In this document: positions 19,059 to 28,409 of the stretch, piece by piece
How positions within the stretch are numbered: the first letter of the stretch is position 1
Layout: every line of letters starts with the position of its first letter
NCBI RefSeq assembly: GCF_002632615.1
Contig: NZ_NITZ01000013.1
Location: 69,293 to 120,158, forward strand
Direction: 5' to 3'
From: Xenorhabdus miraniensis
GTDB taxonomy: Bacteria; Pseudomonadota; Gammaproteobacteria; Enterobacterales; Enterobacteriaceae
Length of the DNA stretch: 50,866 bases
Made by a program: the position numbers and the translations under genes
Notes under the pieces: generated by a model
Told to the model about the DNA's origin: nothing
Seen by the model: the letters and a program-made list of their open reading frames with translations, nothing else
Databases searched by the model: none

Positions 19059-19110
19059 AAACCTACCTCCTAGGGCATCAGATTTTTTACGAAAATTTTT
19101 CCAGATAGAT

Positions 19111-19139
19111 GAAACCTTTTTACTTGCGGCTGGTCATAA
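19111..19139 (+). promoter_or_regulatory. Sigma-E promoter of micA
   Basis: GAAACCT (19111-19117, compare GGAACTT), a 16-bp spacer and TCATAA (19134-19139, compare TCAAA/TCTGA) end about 5 bp before the expected RNA start. MicA in E. coli is transcribed by the envelope-stress sigma factor RpoE from the same position. Confidence 0.7.
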
Positions 19140-19144
19140 GATAT

Positions 19145-19220
19145 GAAGACGCGCAAATTGTTATCATCCCTATTCTTTAAGAGATTTTATTCGGCCACCG
19201 CTTGGTGGCCATTTTCTTTT
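19145..19220 (+). ncRNA. micA: Small regulatory RNA MicA (SraD)
   Basis: MicA is an Hfq-dependent RNA of about 72 nt that represses ompA and other porin mRNAs under envelope stress. The 5' end GAAGACGCGCAAATTGTTATC is nearly the E. coli seed region (GACGCGCATTTGTTATCATC). The 3' end is a perfect 7-bp terminator stem GGCCACC (19193-19199) / GGTGGCC (19204-19210), followed by a T-rich tail. It lies between luxS and gshA and antisense to them, exactly as in E. coli. It was found by sequence match and position, not by a covariance search. Confidence 0.9.
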
Positions 19221-20783
19221 TTAACTCCCAGCATGAAGTTTTAGATAGTCATCAAAACTCATGCTGTCTTGTTGCTCAAGATTGTGTTGCCTCAATACAG
19301 AAGCATCACGTTCAGCAGAAAAACTTTCATCATTATTCAAAATTGAGTAAGGCTCTTCAATCAATTCCTGACTGTATTTTTTTGCCAGTTCCAATCCAAA
19401 ACCACCTATCCCTTGCGTTTTCATCTTGCCTAATACGCGCGCTGAAAACGTTAGCGATGGATCTTCAAACATAATAACCAGTTCTTTACACACTGACTGA
19501 TACTGAGTTCCTGAACAAGCATCCAAAACTTCAGCAACCCGCTCTAAATCCCGGAATAGTTCTTGCCCGACAGACTTAAGGGGTTGTTGTTCAACACCAC
19601 CACCAATACCGATATGTAACTCTGGCTTACGTCCTTCCAAAATCACTTTATTCCAGTTACCGCGACAACACTCAAGCTCTTTACTTCCCATTTCAGGAGC
19701 ATCAGCTAAGGCACACCATATCAAGAATAGGTCAAGAAAACGAATCTGAGTTTCATCAACACCAATCGGGGAGAAAGGGTTAATGTCTAAAGAGCGTACT
19801 TCAATGTACTCTATACCGCCTCTCAATAACGCATCAGAAGGCGATTCCCCCTCCAGAGTTACCCGTTTAGGGCGTATTGGTGCGTACAACTCATTTTCAA
19901 TTTGAAGGACATTAGTATTAAGTTGGAGGTACTTATCCCCTTTTTTGACGCCAATTGCCGCAAAATCAGCAGATGGTTTATGGATCGCTTTCTTAAGACC
20001 TTCTACGTACGTATGGAGATTATTAAAAGTGATATTCAGATCACTTTGCGATTTGTTGGTATACCCTAGGTCACTCATCCTCAGAGAAGTCGCATAAGGT
20101 AGGTAACAAGTCCCTTTTTCAGTTTTCTCAAAGGATAACGCTGTATTCCGACCACGTAAAAATGAGGAGCAAATTGCTGGTGATGCACCAAATAAATAGG
20201 GAATCACCCAACCAAAGCGGTAATAATTACGGATCAGACGAAAGTATCCCTCTGAAATCTGCTCTTTTCCCGTTTCTGCATCTTTAATACCTAACCGTGC
20301 CTGCCAGAAACTTAGTGGAAGAGAAAAATTATAATGCACCCCTGAAATCGTCTGCATCAGTGCACCGTAACGATTCTTTAATCCCTCACGATACAACGTC
20401 TTAAAACGCCCCACATTAGACGTACCATATTGTGCCAGAGTGATGTTTTCCTCATCGTCAATGAAACATGGCATACTCAAAGGCCACATTTTTTCGTCGC
20501 CCAGATTTCTCGCGGTATAACGATGTAAATCGTTAAGGAAATCAATGGTACTATCTATGTTGTTATCAACAGGGGTAATAAACTCCAATAGAGATTCAGC
20601 AAAATCAGTTGTAATCCATTTATGCGTTAAAGAAGCACCAAGTGATTCTGGATGCGCCGTCTTAGCTAAATGACCTTCTGGAGTAACACGCAATGTTTCA
20701 CGTTCAATGCCGCGACAAATACCATCTAACACAGTAGGGTTTGCCTCTAGCCATGACAATGCCTTTGATACGTCCGGGATCAA
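19221..20783 (-). CDS. gshA: Glutamate-cysteine ligase GshA
   Basis: GshA joins L-glutamate and L-cysteine with ATP, the rate-limiting step of glutathione synthesis. The 520 residues compare with 518 in E. coli and are colinear from [13 protein letters not shown]. Conserved blocks are [27 protein letters not shown] and [12 protein letters not shown]. The start is TTG at 20783 with a strong GGAGG five bases upstream; E. coli gshA also starts with TTG. The stop codon abuts the terminator of MicA on the opposite strand. The E. coli neighbours yqaA and yqaB are missing upstream. Confidence 0.97.
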   Translation of the reverse strand: MIPDVSKALSWLEANPTVLDGICRGIERETLRVTPEGHLAKTAHPESLGASLTHKWITTDFAESLLEFITPVDNNIDSTIDFLNDLHRYTARNLGDEKMWPLSMPCFIDDEENITLAQYGTSNVGRFKTLYREGLKNRYGALMQTISGVHYNFSLPLSFWQARLGIKDAETGKEQISEGYFRLIRNYYRFGWVIPYLFGASPAICSSFLRGRNTALSFEKTEKGTCYLPYATSLRMSDLGYTNKSQSDLNITFNNLHTYVEGLKKAIHKPSADFAAIGVKKGDKYLQLNTNVLQIENELYAPIRPKRVTLEGESPSDALLRGGIEYIEVRSLDINPFSPIGVDETQIRFLDLFLIWCALADAPEMGSKELECCRGNWNKVILEGRKPELHIGIGGGVEQQPLKSVGQELFRDLERVAEVLDACSGTQYQSVCKELVIMFEDPSLTFSARVLGKMKTQGIGGFGLELAKKYSQELIEEPYSILNNDESFSAERDASVLRQHNLEQQDSMSFDDYLKLHAGS

Positions 20784-20938
20784 TTTGACCTCCGTGGAGT
20801 TTTAAAAAGATTATTACTAAGAGTTTACTTTATATGAAACAAGCCAAGTTGTCGCTGATTACATAGAGGTGATGACTTATCAAAGGTCAAATTACGATCA
20901 AATAATGATGAAGGAAATATTATGTTTCAAATAGCAAT

Positions 20939-20966
20939 AAAAAAACCCTGCCTTGATAAGGCAGGG
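20939..20966 (-). terminator. Terminator of the tRNA operon
   Basis: CCCTGCCT (20946-20953) and AGGCAGGG (20959-20966) form the stem. On the minus strand it runs into a T7 tract (complement of 20939-20945). It lies 8 bp after the last tRNA-Arg. Confidence 0.9.
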
Positions 20967-20974
20967 TTTTAAAA

Positions 20975-21051
20975 TGGTGCATCCGGGAGGATTCGAACCT
21001 CCGACCGCTCGGTTCGTAGCCGAGTACTCTATCCAGCTGAGCTACGGATGC
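20975..21051 (-). tRNA. argQ: tRNA-Arg(ACG), copy 1 (most distal)
   Basis: 77 nt with encoded CCA. The anticodon loop CTACGAA gives ACG, normally converted to ICG by TadA and reading CGU/CGC/CGA. The acceptor stem GCATCCG/CGGATGC and discriminator A73 match E. coli tRNA-Arg(ACG) as I recall it. Last gene of the five-tRNA operon. Confidence 0.97.
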
Positions 21052-21139
21052 GTTGTCAGGTTTTCTATTTCTGAGCAGACATTATAGACGGTCTTACTCT
21101 CAGAACATTAACACCATGATGGAATCACAATGTTGAATA

Positions 21140-21216
21140 TGGTGCATCCAGGAGGATTCGAACCTCCGACCGCTCGGTTCGTAGCCGAGTACTCTATCCA
21201 GCTGAGCTATGGATGC
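21140..21216 (-). tRNA. argZ: tRNA-Arg(ACG), copy 2
   Basis: 77 nt, same body and anticodon as copy 1. The acceptor pair 7:66 is A-U instead of G-C (GCATCCA/TGGATGC), a compensated double change. Discriminator A73, CCA encoded. Confidence 0.97.
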
Positions 21217-21301
21217 GTTGTCAGTTTTCTATTTCTGGTCAGGCGCTGCTGATTGCCTAACTTTTCAGAATTGATACACCTAAAACTCACGGTGTTTAAA
21301 A

Positions 21302-21378
21302 TGGTGCATCCAGGAGGATTCGAACCTCCGACCGCTCGGTTCGTAGCCGAGTACTCTATCCAGCTGAGCTATGGATGC
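21302..21378 (-). tRNA. argY: tRNA-Arg(ACG), copy 3
   Basis: 77 nt, identical by eye to copy 2, including the A7-U66 acceptor pair and A73. CCA encoded. Confidence 0.97.
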
Positions 21379-21463
21379 ATTGTCGGTTTACTATTCCTGT
21401 TCAGGCGCTGCTGATTGCCCGACTTGACAGAATTGAGATACCTAAAAATCGCGGTGTTTAAAG

Positions 21464-21540
21464 TGGCGCATCCGGGAGGATTCGAACCTCCGACCGCTCG
21501 GTTCGTAGCCGAGTACTCTATCCAGCTGAGCTACGGATGC
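21464..21540 (-). tRNA. argV: tRNA-Arg(ACG), copy 4, with G73 discriminator
   Basis: 77 nt with the G7-C66 pair of copy 1. The 3' end reads GGATGCGCCA rather than GGATGCACCA, so the discriminator base is G73 instead of A73. It is the promoter-proximal Arg gene, separated from tRNA-Ser by only 10 nt. Confidence 0.96.
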
Positions 21541-21550
21541 GTTGCTTAAA

Positions 21551-21643
21551 TGGCGGTGAGGGAGGGATTCGAACCCTCGATGCAGCTCTTAACCACATAC
21601 TCCCTTAGCAGGGGAGCGCCTTCAGCCTCTCGGCCACCTCACC
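21551..21643 (-). tRNA. serV: tRNA-Ser(GCT)
   Basis: 93 nt with the long variable arm of serine tRNAs. The anticodon loop CTGCTAA gives GCT, which reads AGC/AGU. CCA is encoded. First gene of the operon, followed by four tRNA-Arg genes and preceded by a stringent-type promoter; the order Ser then Arg is the same as E. coli serV-argVYZQ. Confidence 0.97.
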
Positions 21644-22105
21644 ATATTTTTAAAACTAAAACGCTTTAAAACTTGCGACCTGAAGTTTTCACTTCGTAGT
21701 TCTTAGAATGTCTTCTTCTGCTTACTGCTCAGAAGCTTCTTTCTAAGCTCTTCGTCGCTGCGATGGCGCACATATTACTTTCCCTGCCTGATAAGTCAAA
21801 CAATTTTTCGAAACTTTTTTCCGTTTGAATACTTAGCGCGCAAAACGCTTGGTTTAGCATCTAAAGAGCTATTTTATCAACAGCAAAATCCGCTAAGCAC
21901 CATTAAAATTTATAAAAATGATTATTCATCGCTATGGCCCCATGAACGAGGCTTTTTCAACAGATAGAAAATAAAAAGACGTGAGAGAATAGAATTAAGG
22001 TAGTAACAGGAATAGTAACAAGAAAAGGTAACCTGATCAGGTTCACAAAACAGGGAAGTAGAGTAGCGCCCAAGTCTTAAAAAAAGCGTGGACGCCATTC
22101 TTGAA
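21644..22105. other. Intergenic region serV-csrA
   Basis: 462 bases without a gene. The left part (21644-21765) is the transcribed leader of the tRNA operon, with several short inverted repeats such as GAAG/CTTC and TTAGAA/TTCTAA. Then comes the tRNA promoter, then AT-rich sequence. A 14-bp perfect palindrome AACCTGATCAGGTT lies at 22030-22043. On the minus strand it is followed by ACCTTTTC and may be a weak terminator after csrA. Confidence 0.5.
21772..21799 (-). promoter_or_regulatory. Promoter of the serV-arg tRNA operon
   Basis: Minus strand: TTGACT (21794-21799), a 16-bp spacer and TAATAT (21772-21777), then a GC-rich discriminator (GTGCGCC) typical of stringently controlled stable-RNA promoters. 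It implies a leader of about 120 nt before tRNA-Ser. Confidence 0.75.
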
Positions 22106-22291
22106 TTAAAAAGTTGTAGGCTGAGATTTCTCTGCCTGAATCCGTTGATAAATTTCTTCACGGTGAACAGAAACTTCCTTGGGTGCGTTTACACCAATGC
22201 GAACTTGGTTGCCTTTAACTCCCAGTACTGTGACTGTTACCTCATCGCCTATCATGAGTGTTTCACCAACTCGACGAGTCAGAATAAGCAT
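22106..22291 (-). CDS. csrA: Carbon storage regulator CsrA
   Basis: CsrA is a dimeric RNA-binding protein that blocks translation by binding GGA motifs. It controls the switch between glycogen storage, motility, biofilm and, in entomopathogenic relatives, virulence and symbiosis. The 61 residues equal E. coli. The RNA-binding strand residues (MLILTRRVG at the N-terminus) and Arg44 ([12 protein letters not shown]) are intact. A good AAGGAG precedes the ATG. It lies between alaS and the serV tRNA operon, as in E. coli. Confidence 0.98.
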   Translation of the reverse strand: MLILTRRVGETLMIGDEVTVTVLGVKGNQVRIGVNAPKEVSVHREEIYQRIQAEKSQPTTF

Positions 22292-22474
22292 TCTTTGCTC
22301 CTTGAAAATTTAAAAGAGTCGGGTCTCTAGGTTTCCCCGCTATTATCCATCAAACACCGTGAAAACGTAAAGCAATGATATCTACTTAAAGTATAAGCAG
22401 TTTTGAACACATTTCCTATATCTATAGGATAGCTAAAATATAAGTATGTGCCCAACATTTCAACAATTTCACAA

Positions 22475-22517
22475 CAAAAAACATCGGCATCATAGAAAAA
22501 ACGCTTTCATGATGCCG
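22475..22517 (-). terminator. Probable terminator after alaS
   Basis: CGGCATCAT (22485-22493) pairs with ATGATGCCG (22509-22517). On the minus strand the stem is followed by ATGTTTTTTG. It lies just past the alaS stop. Confidence 0.7.
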
Positions 22518-22538
22518 TTACTGTCACGGCGATACCAA

Positions 22539-25166
22539 CTATAACCGCAATGTTACCCACTCTTCTACACTAGCCAATGCCGAAGGAAGAGCAGTTACAT
22601 CTGTCCCGCCAGCCTGAGCCAGATCAGGACGGCCTCCTCCTTTACCTCCAACTTGTTGGGCAACGAAAGAGATTAAATCGCCTGCTTTTATTCTAGCAGT
22701 CAAATCCTTTGTTATACCAACAATTAGGCTGACTTTATCACCAGTCACTGTAGAAAGCACAATAATTGCCGATCCCAACTGATTTTTCAGATCATCAACC
22801 ATTGTTCTGAGCATCTTAGGTTCAACATCACCTAATTGTGTCACCAGTAAACGAACACCTTGGATCTCTTTAGCCTGATTAGCTAAAGAAGAGCTTTCCT
22901 GAGCTGCTTGCTGAGATTTCAGTTGTTGCAACTCTTTTTCCAACTGTTTCGTTCTGTCCAGTGTCGTTTTCACTTTCTCATTCAGGCTACTAATATCACC
23001 TTTCACCAGATGAGCAATGTCTTGCAGTAAATCAGCTTGCTGATAAATTGAGTTCAGCGCAGTTTGCCCCGTAATGGCTTCAATACGGCGAATTCCTGCT
23101 GCTGTACCTGATTCACTGGATATACGGAACAACCCAATATCACCAGTGCGACTTGCATGAGTACCACCACATAATTCGGTAGAAAAGCCGCCCATGCTCA
23201 GTACACGAACTTTTTCATCATACTTCTCGCCAAACAGTGCCATAGCACCTTTAGCTTTTGCTTCTTCCAGCTCCATTAATTCTGTAACAACTGGTGAATT
23301 TTTGCGAATTTCTTCGTTCACCAGATTTTCTGTCTGACGAATCTGTTCTGGCTTCATTGCTTCAAAATGAGAGAAGTCAAAGCGCAGGTATTTATCATTG
23401 ACTAAAGAGCCTTTCTGAGAAACATGCTCTCCCAGAATGTTACGCAATGCTGCATGCAGCAAATGGGTTGCAGAATGGTTCAAACGGATCGCATTTCTGC
23501 GTACCACATCAATTTCAGCATTGACTGTATGTTTAACGCTCAAACTACCACTTGTCAATTTACCAATGTGGCCGATTGCCTGAGCATATTTCTGAGTATC
23601 AGTAACTTCGAAGATACCATTGCCATTCAACAACTGTCCTGTATCTCCAACCTGTCCGCCTGATTCAGCATAGAAAGCTGTTTTATCAAGTATAACGATC
23701 GCCTCTTCGCCTGCATGAATTTGTTCAACAGATTCGCCATTACGGAAGATAGCGGTAATAGCAGCTTGCTGTGAATTATGTTCATAACCACAAAAATCAC
23801 TTCGACCGTCAACTTTGATCAATTCATTGTAGTCTGTACCAAAACCACTGGATTCACGGGCACGACGACGTTGGTTTTCCATCGCTACATCAAAACCAGC
23901 TTCATCAACTTTGATATTTCTTTCACGGCAAACATCCGCAGTCAAATCAACTGGAAAACCATAGGTATCATACAAACGGAAAGCAGTTGCACCATCCAGG
24001 GTATCGCCGGGCAATTTCTCCAATTCTTCATCCAGTAACTGTAAACCACGATCCAAGGTACGGGCGAATTGTTCTTCTTCAGTTTTCAATACCTGCTCAA
24101 CCAAAGACTGCTGTTTTTTCAGCTCTTCACCAGCAGCGCCCATCACCTTAATCAATGGAGCAACTAATTTATAGAAGAAAGTATCTTTTGCACCGAGCAT
24201 ATTACCATGACGGACAGCACGACGAATAATGCGGCGAAGTACATATCCACGGTTCTCATTGGATGGAATAACACCATCACAAATCAAGAACGCACATGCC
24301 CGGATATGATCTGCAACAACGCGCAGAGATTTATTGGTGAGATCTGTTGCTCCCGTCACTTCTGCAACTGAAGCAATCAAATTCTGGAATAAGTCAATCT
24401 CGTAGTTAGAGTTGACGTGCTGCAATACTGCGGCGATACGCTCCAGCCCCATACCGGTATCAACTGACGGTTTTGGCAGTGGTTCCATTGTACCATCGGC
24501 ATGGCGATTGAATTGCATGAAGACAATGTTCCAGATTTCAATATATCTGTCACCGTCTTCTTCTGGGCTACCAGGAGGGCCTCCCCAAATGTGGTCACCA
24601 TGGTCATAGAAAATTTCTGTACAAGGGCCACAAGGGCCGGTGTCACCCATTTGCCAGAAGTTATCTGACGCATAAGGGGCACCTTTGTTATCGCCAATGC
24701 GAATAATTCTTTCTGTTGGAACACCGACTTCTTTATGCCAAATATCATAGGCTTCATCGTCTGTCTCATAGACAGTAACCCACAGTTTTTCTTTCGGCAG
24801 ATTAAACCATTCTTCGCCGGTCAATAGCTCCCATGCGTATTTGATGGCATCTTGTTTAAAATAATCACCAAAACTGAAGTTACCCAACATTTCGAAGAAA
24901 GTATGGTGACGGGCTGTATATCCCACATTTTCTAAATCGTTATGTTTACCACCAGCACGAACGCAGCGCTGAGCCGTTGTTGCTCTGGAATAAGGCCTTT
25001 TATCTAATCCAAGAAAAACATCTTTGAACTGGTTCATCCCTGCGTTGGTGAACAACAATGTTGGATCATTGTTTGGCACCAACGAACTACTTGGTACTAT
25101 CTGGTGCCCTTTAGTATGAAAAAAGTCAAGAAACGCTTGACGGATCTCAGCGGTGCTTTTGCTCAT
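22539..25166 (-). CDS. alaS: Alanyl-tRNA synthetase
   Basis: AlaS charges tRNA-Ala, recognising the G3-U70 pair, and edits mischarged Ser and Gly. The 875 residues compare with 876 in E. coli. The class II catalytic domain begins [20 protein letters not shown]. The editing-domain metal ligands are present as HSATH and [11 protein letters not shown] coiled-coil (about 720-770) leads to the C-terminal C-Ala domain, with the glycine motif [13 protein letters not shown]. It sits between recA and csrA; recX, which in E. coli separates recA from alaS, is not present. Confidence 0.98.
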   Translation of the reverse strand: MSKSTAEIRQAFLDFFHTKGHQIVPSSSLVPNNDPTLLFTNAGMNQFKDVFLGLDKRPYSRATTAQRCVRAGGKHNDLENVGYTARHHTFFEMLGNFSFGDYFKQDAIKYAWELLTGEEWFNLPKEKLWVTVYETDDEAYDIWHKEVGVPTERIIRIGDNKGAPYASDNFWQMGDTGPCGPCTEIFYDHGDHIWGGPPGSPEEDGDRYIEIWNIVFMQFNRHADGTMEPLPKPSVDTGMGLERIAAVLQHVNSNYEIDLFQNLIASVAEVTGATDLTNKSLRVVADHIRACAFLICDGVIPSNENRGYVLRRIIRRAVRHGNMLGAKDTFFYKLVAPLIKVMGAAGEELKKQQSLVEQVLKTEEEQFARTLDRGLQLLDEELEKLPGDTLDGATAFRLYDTYGFPVDLTADVCRERNIKVDEAGFDVAMENQRRRARESSGFGTDYNELIKVDGRSDFCGYEHNSQQAAITAIFRNGESVEQIHAGEEAIVILDKTAFYAESGGQVGDTGQLLNGNGIFEVTDTQKYAQAIGHIGKLTSGSLSVKHTVNAEIDVVRRNAIRLNHSATHLLHAALRNILGEHVSQKGSLVNDKYLRFDFSHFEAMKPEQIRQTENLVNEEIRKNSPVVTELMELEEAKAKGAMALFGEKYDEKVRVLSMGGFSTELCGGTHASRTGDIGLFRISSESGTAAGIRRIEAITGQTALNSIYQQADLLQDIAHLVKGDISSLNEKVKTTLDRTKQLEKELQQLKSQQAAQESSSLANQAKEIQGVRLLVTQLGDVEPKMLRTMVDDLKNQLGSAIIVLSTVTGDKVSLIVGITKDLTARIKAGDLISFVAQQVGGKGGGRPDLAQAGGTDVTALPSALASVEEWVTLRL

Positions 25167-25483
25167 AATTGTCCCGAAATCAAGCTGAAAAAACAGATTT
25201 ATGAATGGTTGAGATGGTATATCACATTACCATTTCCACTCACGAATAAATTAAAGTGGGGTTAAGATAGAATGTCTTCCATTAGAAGTAAAATCCCATA
25301 TAAATCCATTCGCTTTTCAGCATTGTAATTCGTCTGGGCATTTTCTGAAAGTCCGTTCGTTAGGCCAGTTTCGATACACCTGTTTCAAGGATGTTCACTT
25401 CCTATAAAAAAACCACACCCTAGATGGATGTGGTTTTGAAAAAGCCAGATTATTTCTGTGCATTACGGCAGAATAAAGAGTAA
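25167..25483. other. Intergenic region recA-alaS, recX absent
   Basis: 317 bases where E. coli and many relatives have recX (about 500 bp). I see no open frame or recognisable recX remnant on either strand. The region holds the recA terminator and presumably the alaS promoter. Confidence 0.7.
25405..25435 (-). terminator. Terminator of recA
   Basis: AACCACA (25411-25417) and TGTGGTT (25429-25435) form the stem. On the minus strand it is followed by a run of seven T residues. Confidence 0.88.
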
Positions 25484-26560
25484 TTAGAACTCTTCGTTAT
25501 TTACTTCTTCACCGTTATCTTCATAATCTGTTACATAATCGGAAGCCGCGCTACTAAAGTCTCCAGTATTATTCAGCAACAGTTCGCGCAGTTTCTTATC
25601 TAATTCAGCCGCAGTTTCTGGATGCTCTTTCAGATAAATAGTGGCATTGGCTTTACCTTGCCCAATTTTGTCGCCATTATAGCTATACCACGCACCTGCT
25701 TTTTCCACCATTTTGTGTTTAACACCCAAATCGATTAATTCACCGAGTGTGTTAATACCTTCACCATAAAGAATTTGGAATTCAGCTTGCTTAAATGGCG
25801 CTGCAACTTTGTTCTTGACTACTTTTACACGAGTTTCGCTGCCAACAACCTCATCACCATTTTTCACAGAACCGGTACGACGAATATCCAAACGAACGGA
25901 TGCGTAGAATTTCAGTGCATTACCGCCAGTCGTGGTTTCTGGGTTACCAAACATCACACCAATTTTCATACGGATCTGGTTGATGAAGATCAGCAGGGTA
26001 TTTGAGTTTTTCAAATTACCCGCCAGCTTACGCATGGCCTGACTCATCATACGTGCTGCCAACCCCATATGGGAATCACCAATTTCACCTTCAATTTCTG
26101 CTTTTGGTGTCAATGCAGCAACGGAGTCAACGATAATGACATCAACAGCGCCAGAACGTGATAAAGCATCACAAATTTCCAGTGCTTGTTCACCTGTATC
26201 AGGCTGAGAACACAACAGGTTATCAATATCTACACCCAGTTTTTTGGCATAAACTGGATCAAGGGCATGTTCGGCATCAATAAAAGCACAAGTTCTGCCT
26301 TCGCGTTGGGCTGCAGCAATTACTTGCAATGTCAGCGTTGTTTTACCGGAAGATTCAGGCCCGTATATTTCAACGATACGGCCCATTGGCAAACCACCCG
26401 CACCCAATGCAATATCCAGTGACAAAGAGCCTGTAGAAATGGTTTCAACATCCATTGAACGGTTTTCACCCAAACGCATGATGGAACCTTTACCAAATTG
26501 TTTCTCAATTTGACCCAGCGCTGCTGCTAGTGCTTTTTGTTTGTTTTCATCGTTAGCCAT
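25484..26560 (-). CDS. recA: Recombinase RecA
   Basis: RecA forms nucleoprotein filaments on single-stranded DNA, performs strand exchange, and triggers LexA self-cleavage in the SOS response. From [20 protein letters not shown] the product is 358 residues (E. coli 353). The open frame extends 21 codons upstream, but those cover the leader after the LexA-controlled promoter. Walker [10 protein letters not shown] (about 67-75), Walker [11 protein letters not shown] and the L2 loop region ([21 protein letters not shown]) are intact. The acidic C-terminal tail ([13 protein letters not shown]) is present. Confidence 0.99.
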   Translation of the reverse strand: MANDENKQKALAAALGQIEKQFGKGSIMRLGENRSMDVETISTGSLSLDIALGAGGLPMGRIVEIYGPESSGKTTLTLQVIAAAQREGRTCAFIDAEHALDPVYAKKLGVDIDNLLCSQPDTGEQALEICDALSRSGAVDVIIVDSVAALTPKAEIEGEIGDSHMGLAARMMSQAMRKLAGNLKNSNTLLIFINQIRMKIGVMFGNPETTTGGNALKFYASVRLDIRRTGSVKNGDEVVGSETRVKVVKNKVAAPFKQAEFQILYGEGINTLGELIDLGVKHKMVEKAGAWYSYNGDKIGQGKANATIYLKEHPETAAELDKKLRELLLNNTGDFSSAASDYVTDYEDNGEEVNNEEF

Positions 26561-26634
26561 GTTTACTCCTTCGCAAGCAATGAAGGGGCTGCCCCACTGC
26601 TGATAAACTGTTTCTGATACCAAAGTGCCATATG

Positions 26635-26662
26635 ATTATACTGTATAATCATACAGCATCAA
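26635..26662 (-). promoter_or_regulatory. recA promoter with LexA box
   Basis: Minus strand: TTGATG (26657-26662), 16 bp, perfect TATAAT (26635-26640). The whole spacer is the LexA box CTGTATGATTATACAG (26641-26656), matching CTGT-N8-ACAG exactly. It is the E. coli recA operator arrangement. The -35 starts right at the end of pncC. Confidence 0.95.
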
Positions 26663-26663
26663 G

Positions 26664-27167
26664 CTAATTTTTTACGATTTCTTCCAACAATGTTGTTAAA
26701 GAAAAAATAACAGCCTGTAGACGCACTACATTGCGATCACCCACAAAATGTTGGTGATGTACTACAGTCTGTATGCTGCCATTTACATGAAAAGCAAAGC
26801 CAAACCAAACTGTGCCGGGTGGTTTTTCTTCACTGCCGCCATCTGGCCCGGCAATACCACTGACAGAAACAGCAAAATCCGCTTTAGCGGCTTTTAGTGC
26901 CCCTTCGGCCATTTCTTTTACGACCCGTTCGCTGACTGCACCAAACTGTTCGAGTGATGCCAGTGAAACACCCAGCATTTCATGTTTAGCATTATTACCG
27001 TATGTCACGAAACCGCGATTAAAATAGGCTGAACTTCCCGCAATATCTGTGATCACTTTGGCAATCCAGCCCCCTGTGCAGGATTCTGCACAGGTCACGG
27101 ATAATTTTCTCTGTGTTAATCTCTTTCCCAGTTCAATACTAAGCTGATACAGGATTTTTTCATCCAT
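26664..27167 (-). CDS. pncC: Nicotinamide-nucleotide amidohydrolase PncC (CinA-like)
   Basis: PncC deamidates nicotinamide mononucleotide to nicotinate mononucleotide, recycling NMN released by DNA ligase into NAD. The 167-residue protein is the single C-terminal CinA domain. It has the active-site motif CAESCTGG (about 27-33) and the motif VSGIAGPDGGSEEKPPGTV. It precedes recA on the same strand, as ygaD does in E. coli. Here lplT and aas lie upstream, 25 bp apart, instead of the E. coli neighbours. Confidence 0.93.
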   Translation of the reverse strand: MDEKILYQLSIELGKRLTQRKLSVTCAESCTGGWIAKVITDIAGSSAYFNRGFVTYGNNAKHEMLGVSLASLEQFGAVSERVVKEMAEGALKAAKADFAVSVSGIAGPDGGSEEKPPGTVWFGFAFHVNGSIQTVVHHQHFVGDRNVVRLQAVIFSLTTLLEEIVKN

Positions 27168-27192
27168 AACAGGCCTTCAATGCTATAAGAAA

Positions 27193-28389
27193 TTAATTTT
27201 TCCGAAACAGATCCCAAATCCATAGTCCCCCTATTGCCAAGGAGAGCAAGCTCCCAAAACCAATGCCAACCGCAACGGCTGAGGCACCAAAGCTAATGGA
27301 AATCAAATATAGCCCCAGCATAACCAGCATGGCACTGTTTTCACCAAGGTTTTGTACAGCAACGGCTTTACCTGCTCCCATCGAATGTTTTCCATGCTCT
27401 TGCAACAATGCGTTTAATGGAACAACAAATAGTCCACCAAATATGCCGAGGGCTATCAAGATCAGGTAGGAAAACCCTATTGATTGCTGAGTGACAAAAA
27501 GAATAACCATAATGCCAATCAGGATGCCTGCTGGCATACAACGGCGCACAGTTTTCAATGTAATAAACCGTGCCGCCAGACCAGCACCAACAATGATACC
27601 AATAGCGACTACAGCATTCATCAATGTAGGTGTGGTATTTCCCTCTATTCCCAGAACAACGGGAACCCAAGCAACCAACAGGAATCTCAGTGTGACACCT
27701 GCCCCCCAAAATAAACTGGTGCCAACCAATGAAAATCTCGTGTCCTGATTACGCCAAAGTGAAGCACAAACCGAGATAAAATCCACCAGCATTTTTTTGG
27801 GATTCCAGCCTTTTCCTTGGCGGGCGGCCCCCAAACGGGGAATATAAAAATTCGCCACAACTGCGGCAGCATACAACGATGCACAAAGCCCTAATGCCCA
27901 TATCAGACTAGCGTCAGAAAGGAATCCGCCAGCAACTGAGCCAATCAAAATAGCAGCAATGGTCGATGCTTCCATCATCCCATTGGCTTTTACCAAACGT
28001 CCGCCATTCGTCAATTCCCCCAAGATCCCATACTTAGCAGGAGAATAAGCAGCCGCACCAATTCCCACTAAGGTATATCCCAGAAACGGATTCATATCGA
28101 TGCAGATACTGATGGCTCCAAGCAATTTAACGCTATTGGAAAAGAGCATGACGCGCCCTTTTGAAAACCGATCAGCAATTTGCCCCACAAAGGGGGCAAG
28201 TACAATATAGGTCAGTACGAAGACAATTTGCAGGGCAGGCAGACTCCATTCTGGGTAAGCCTCAGCCTTTAATTGAGCCAGGATGGCAAAGAATAGCGCA
28301 TTGTCAGCAAAAGCAGAGAGAAATTGCGATAATAATACTGCTTTCATACCCTGATTTAACAGTGGTTGTGTTTCCACAGTACCATTCAT
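27193..28389 (-). CDS. lplT: Lysophospholipid transporter LplT
   Basis: LplT is an MFS carrier that flips 2-acyl-lysophosphatidylethanolamine (and other lysophospholipids) across the inner membrane for re-acylation by Aas. The 398 residues have about 12 hydrophobic segments. The family start [26 protein letters not shown] is present, as is the loop motif [13 protein letters not shown]. It is 20 bp downstream of aas in the same orientation, so the two form the lysophospholipid repair operon known from E. coli. Confidence 0.96.
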   Translation of the reverse strand: MNGTVETQPLLNQGMKAVLLSQFLSAFADNALFFAILAQLKAEAYPEWSLPALQIVFVLTYIVLAPFVGQIADRFSKGRVMLFSNSVKLLGAISICIDMNPFLGYTLVGIGAAAYSPAKYGILGELTNGGRLVKANGMMEASTIAAILIGSVAGGFLSDASLIWALGLCASLYAAAVVANFYIPRLGAARQGKGWNPKKMLVDFISVCASLWRNQDTRFSLVGTSLFWGAGVTLRFLLVAWVPVVLGIEGNTTPTLMNAVVAIGIIVGAGLAARFITLKTVRRCMPAGILIGIMVILFVTQQSIGFSYLILIALGIFGGLFVVPLNALLQEHGKHSMGAGKAVAVQNLGENSAMLVMLGLYLISISFGASAVAVGIGFGSLLSLAIGGLWIWDLFRKN

Positions 28390-28409
28390 TTCCTTACTCC
28401 CATGTTACC

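Larger units (their letters stand above)
21140..21463 (-). repeat. Tandem 162-bp units, tRNA-Arg plus spacer
   Basis: Units 21140-21301 and 21302-21463 each contain a 77-nt tRNA-Arg gene and an 85-bp spacer. The spacers are similar in order and content (TTGTC, CAGGCGCTGCTGATTGC, CAGAATTGA, CGGTGTTTAAA). The spacer 21052-21139 is a more diverged version. The array evidently grew by tandem duplication. Confidence 0.85.

Noticed and set aside
20975..21643. CRISPR-like regular repeats
   Set aside because: The repeated 77-bp units are tRNA-Arg genes with cloverleaf sequence and CCA ends, not CRISPR repeats.
21922..22330. Frames overlapping csrA on both strands
   Set aside because: csrA in the other frame is unmistakable; the overlapping frames have no homology.
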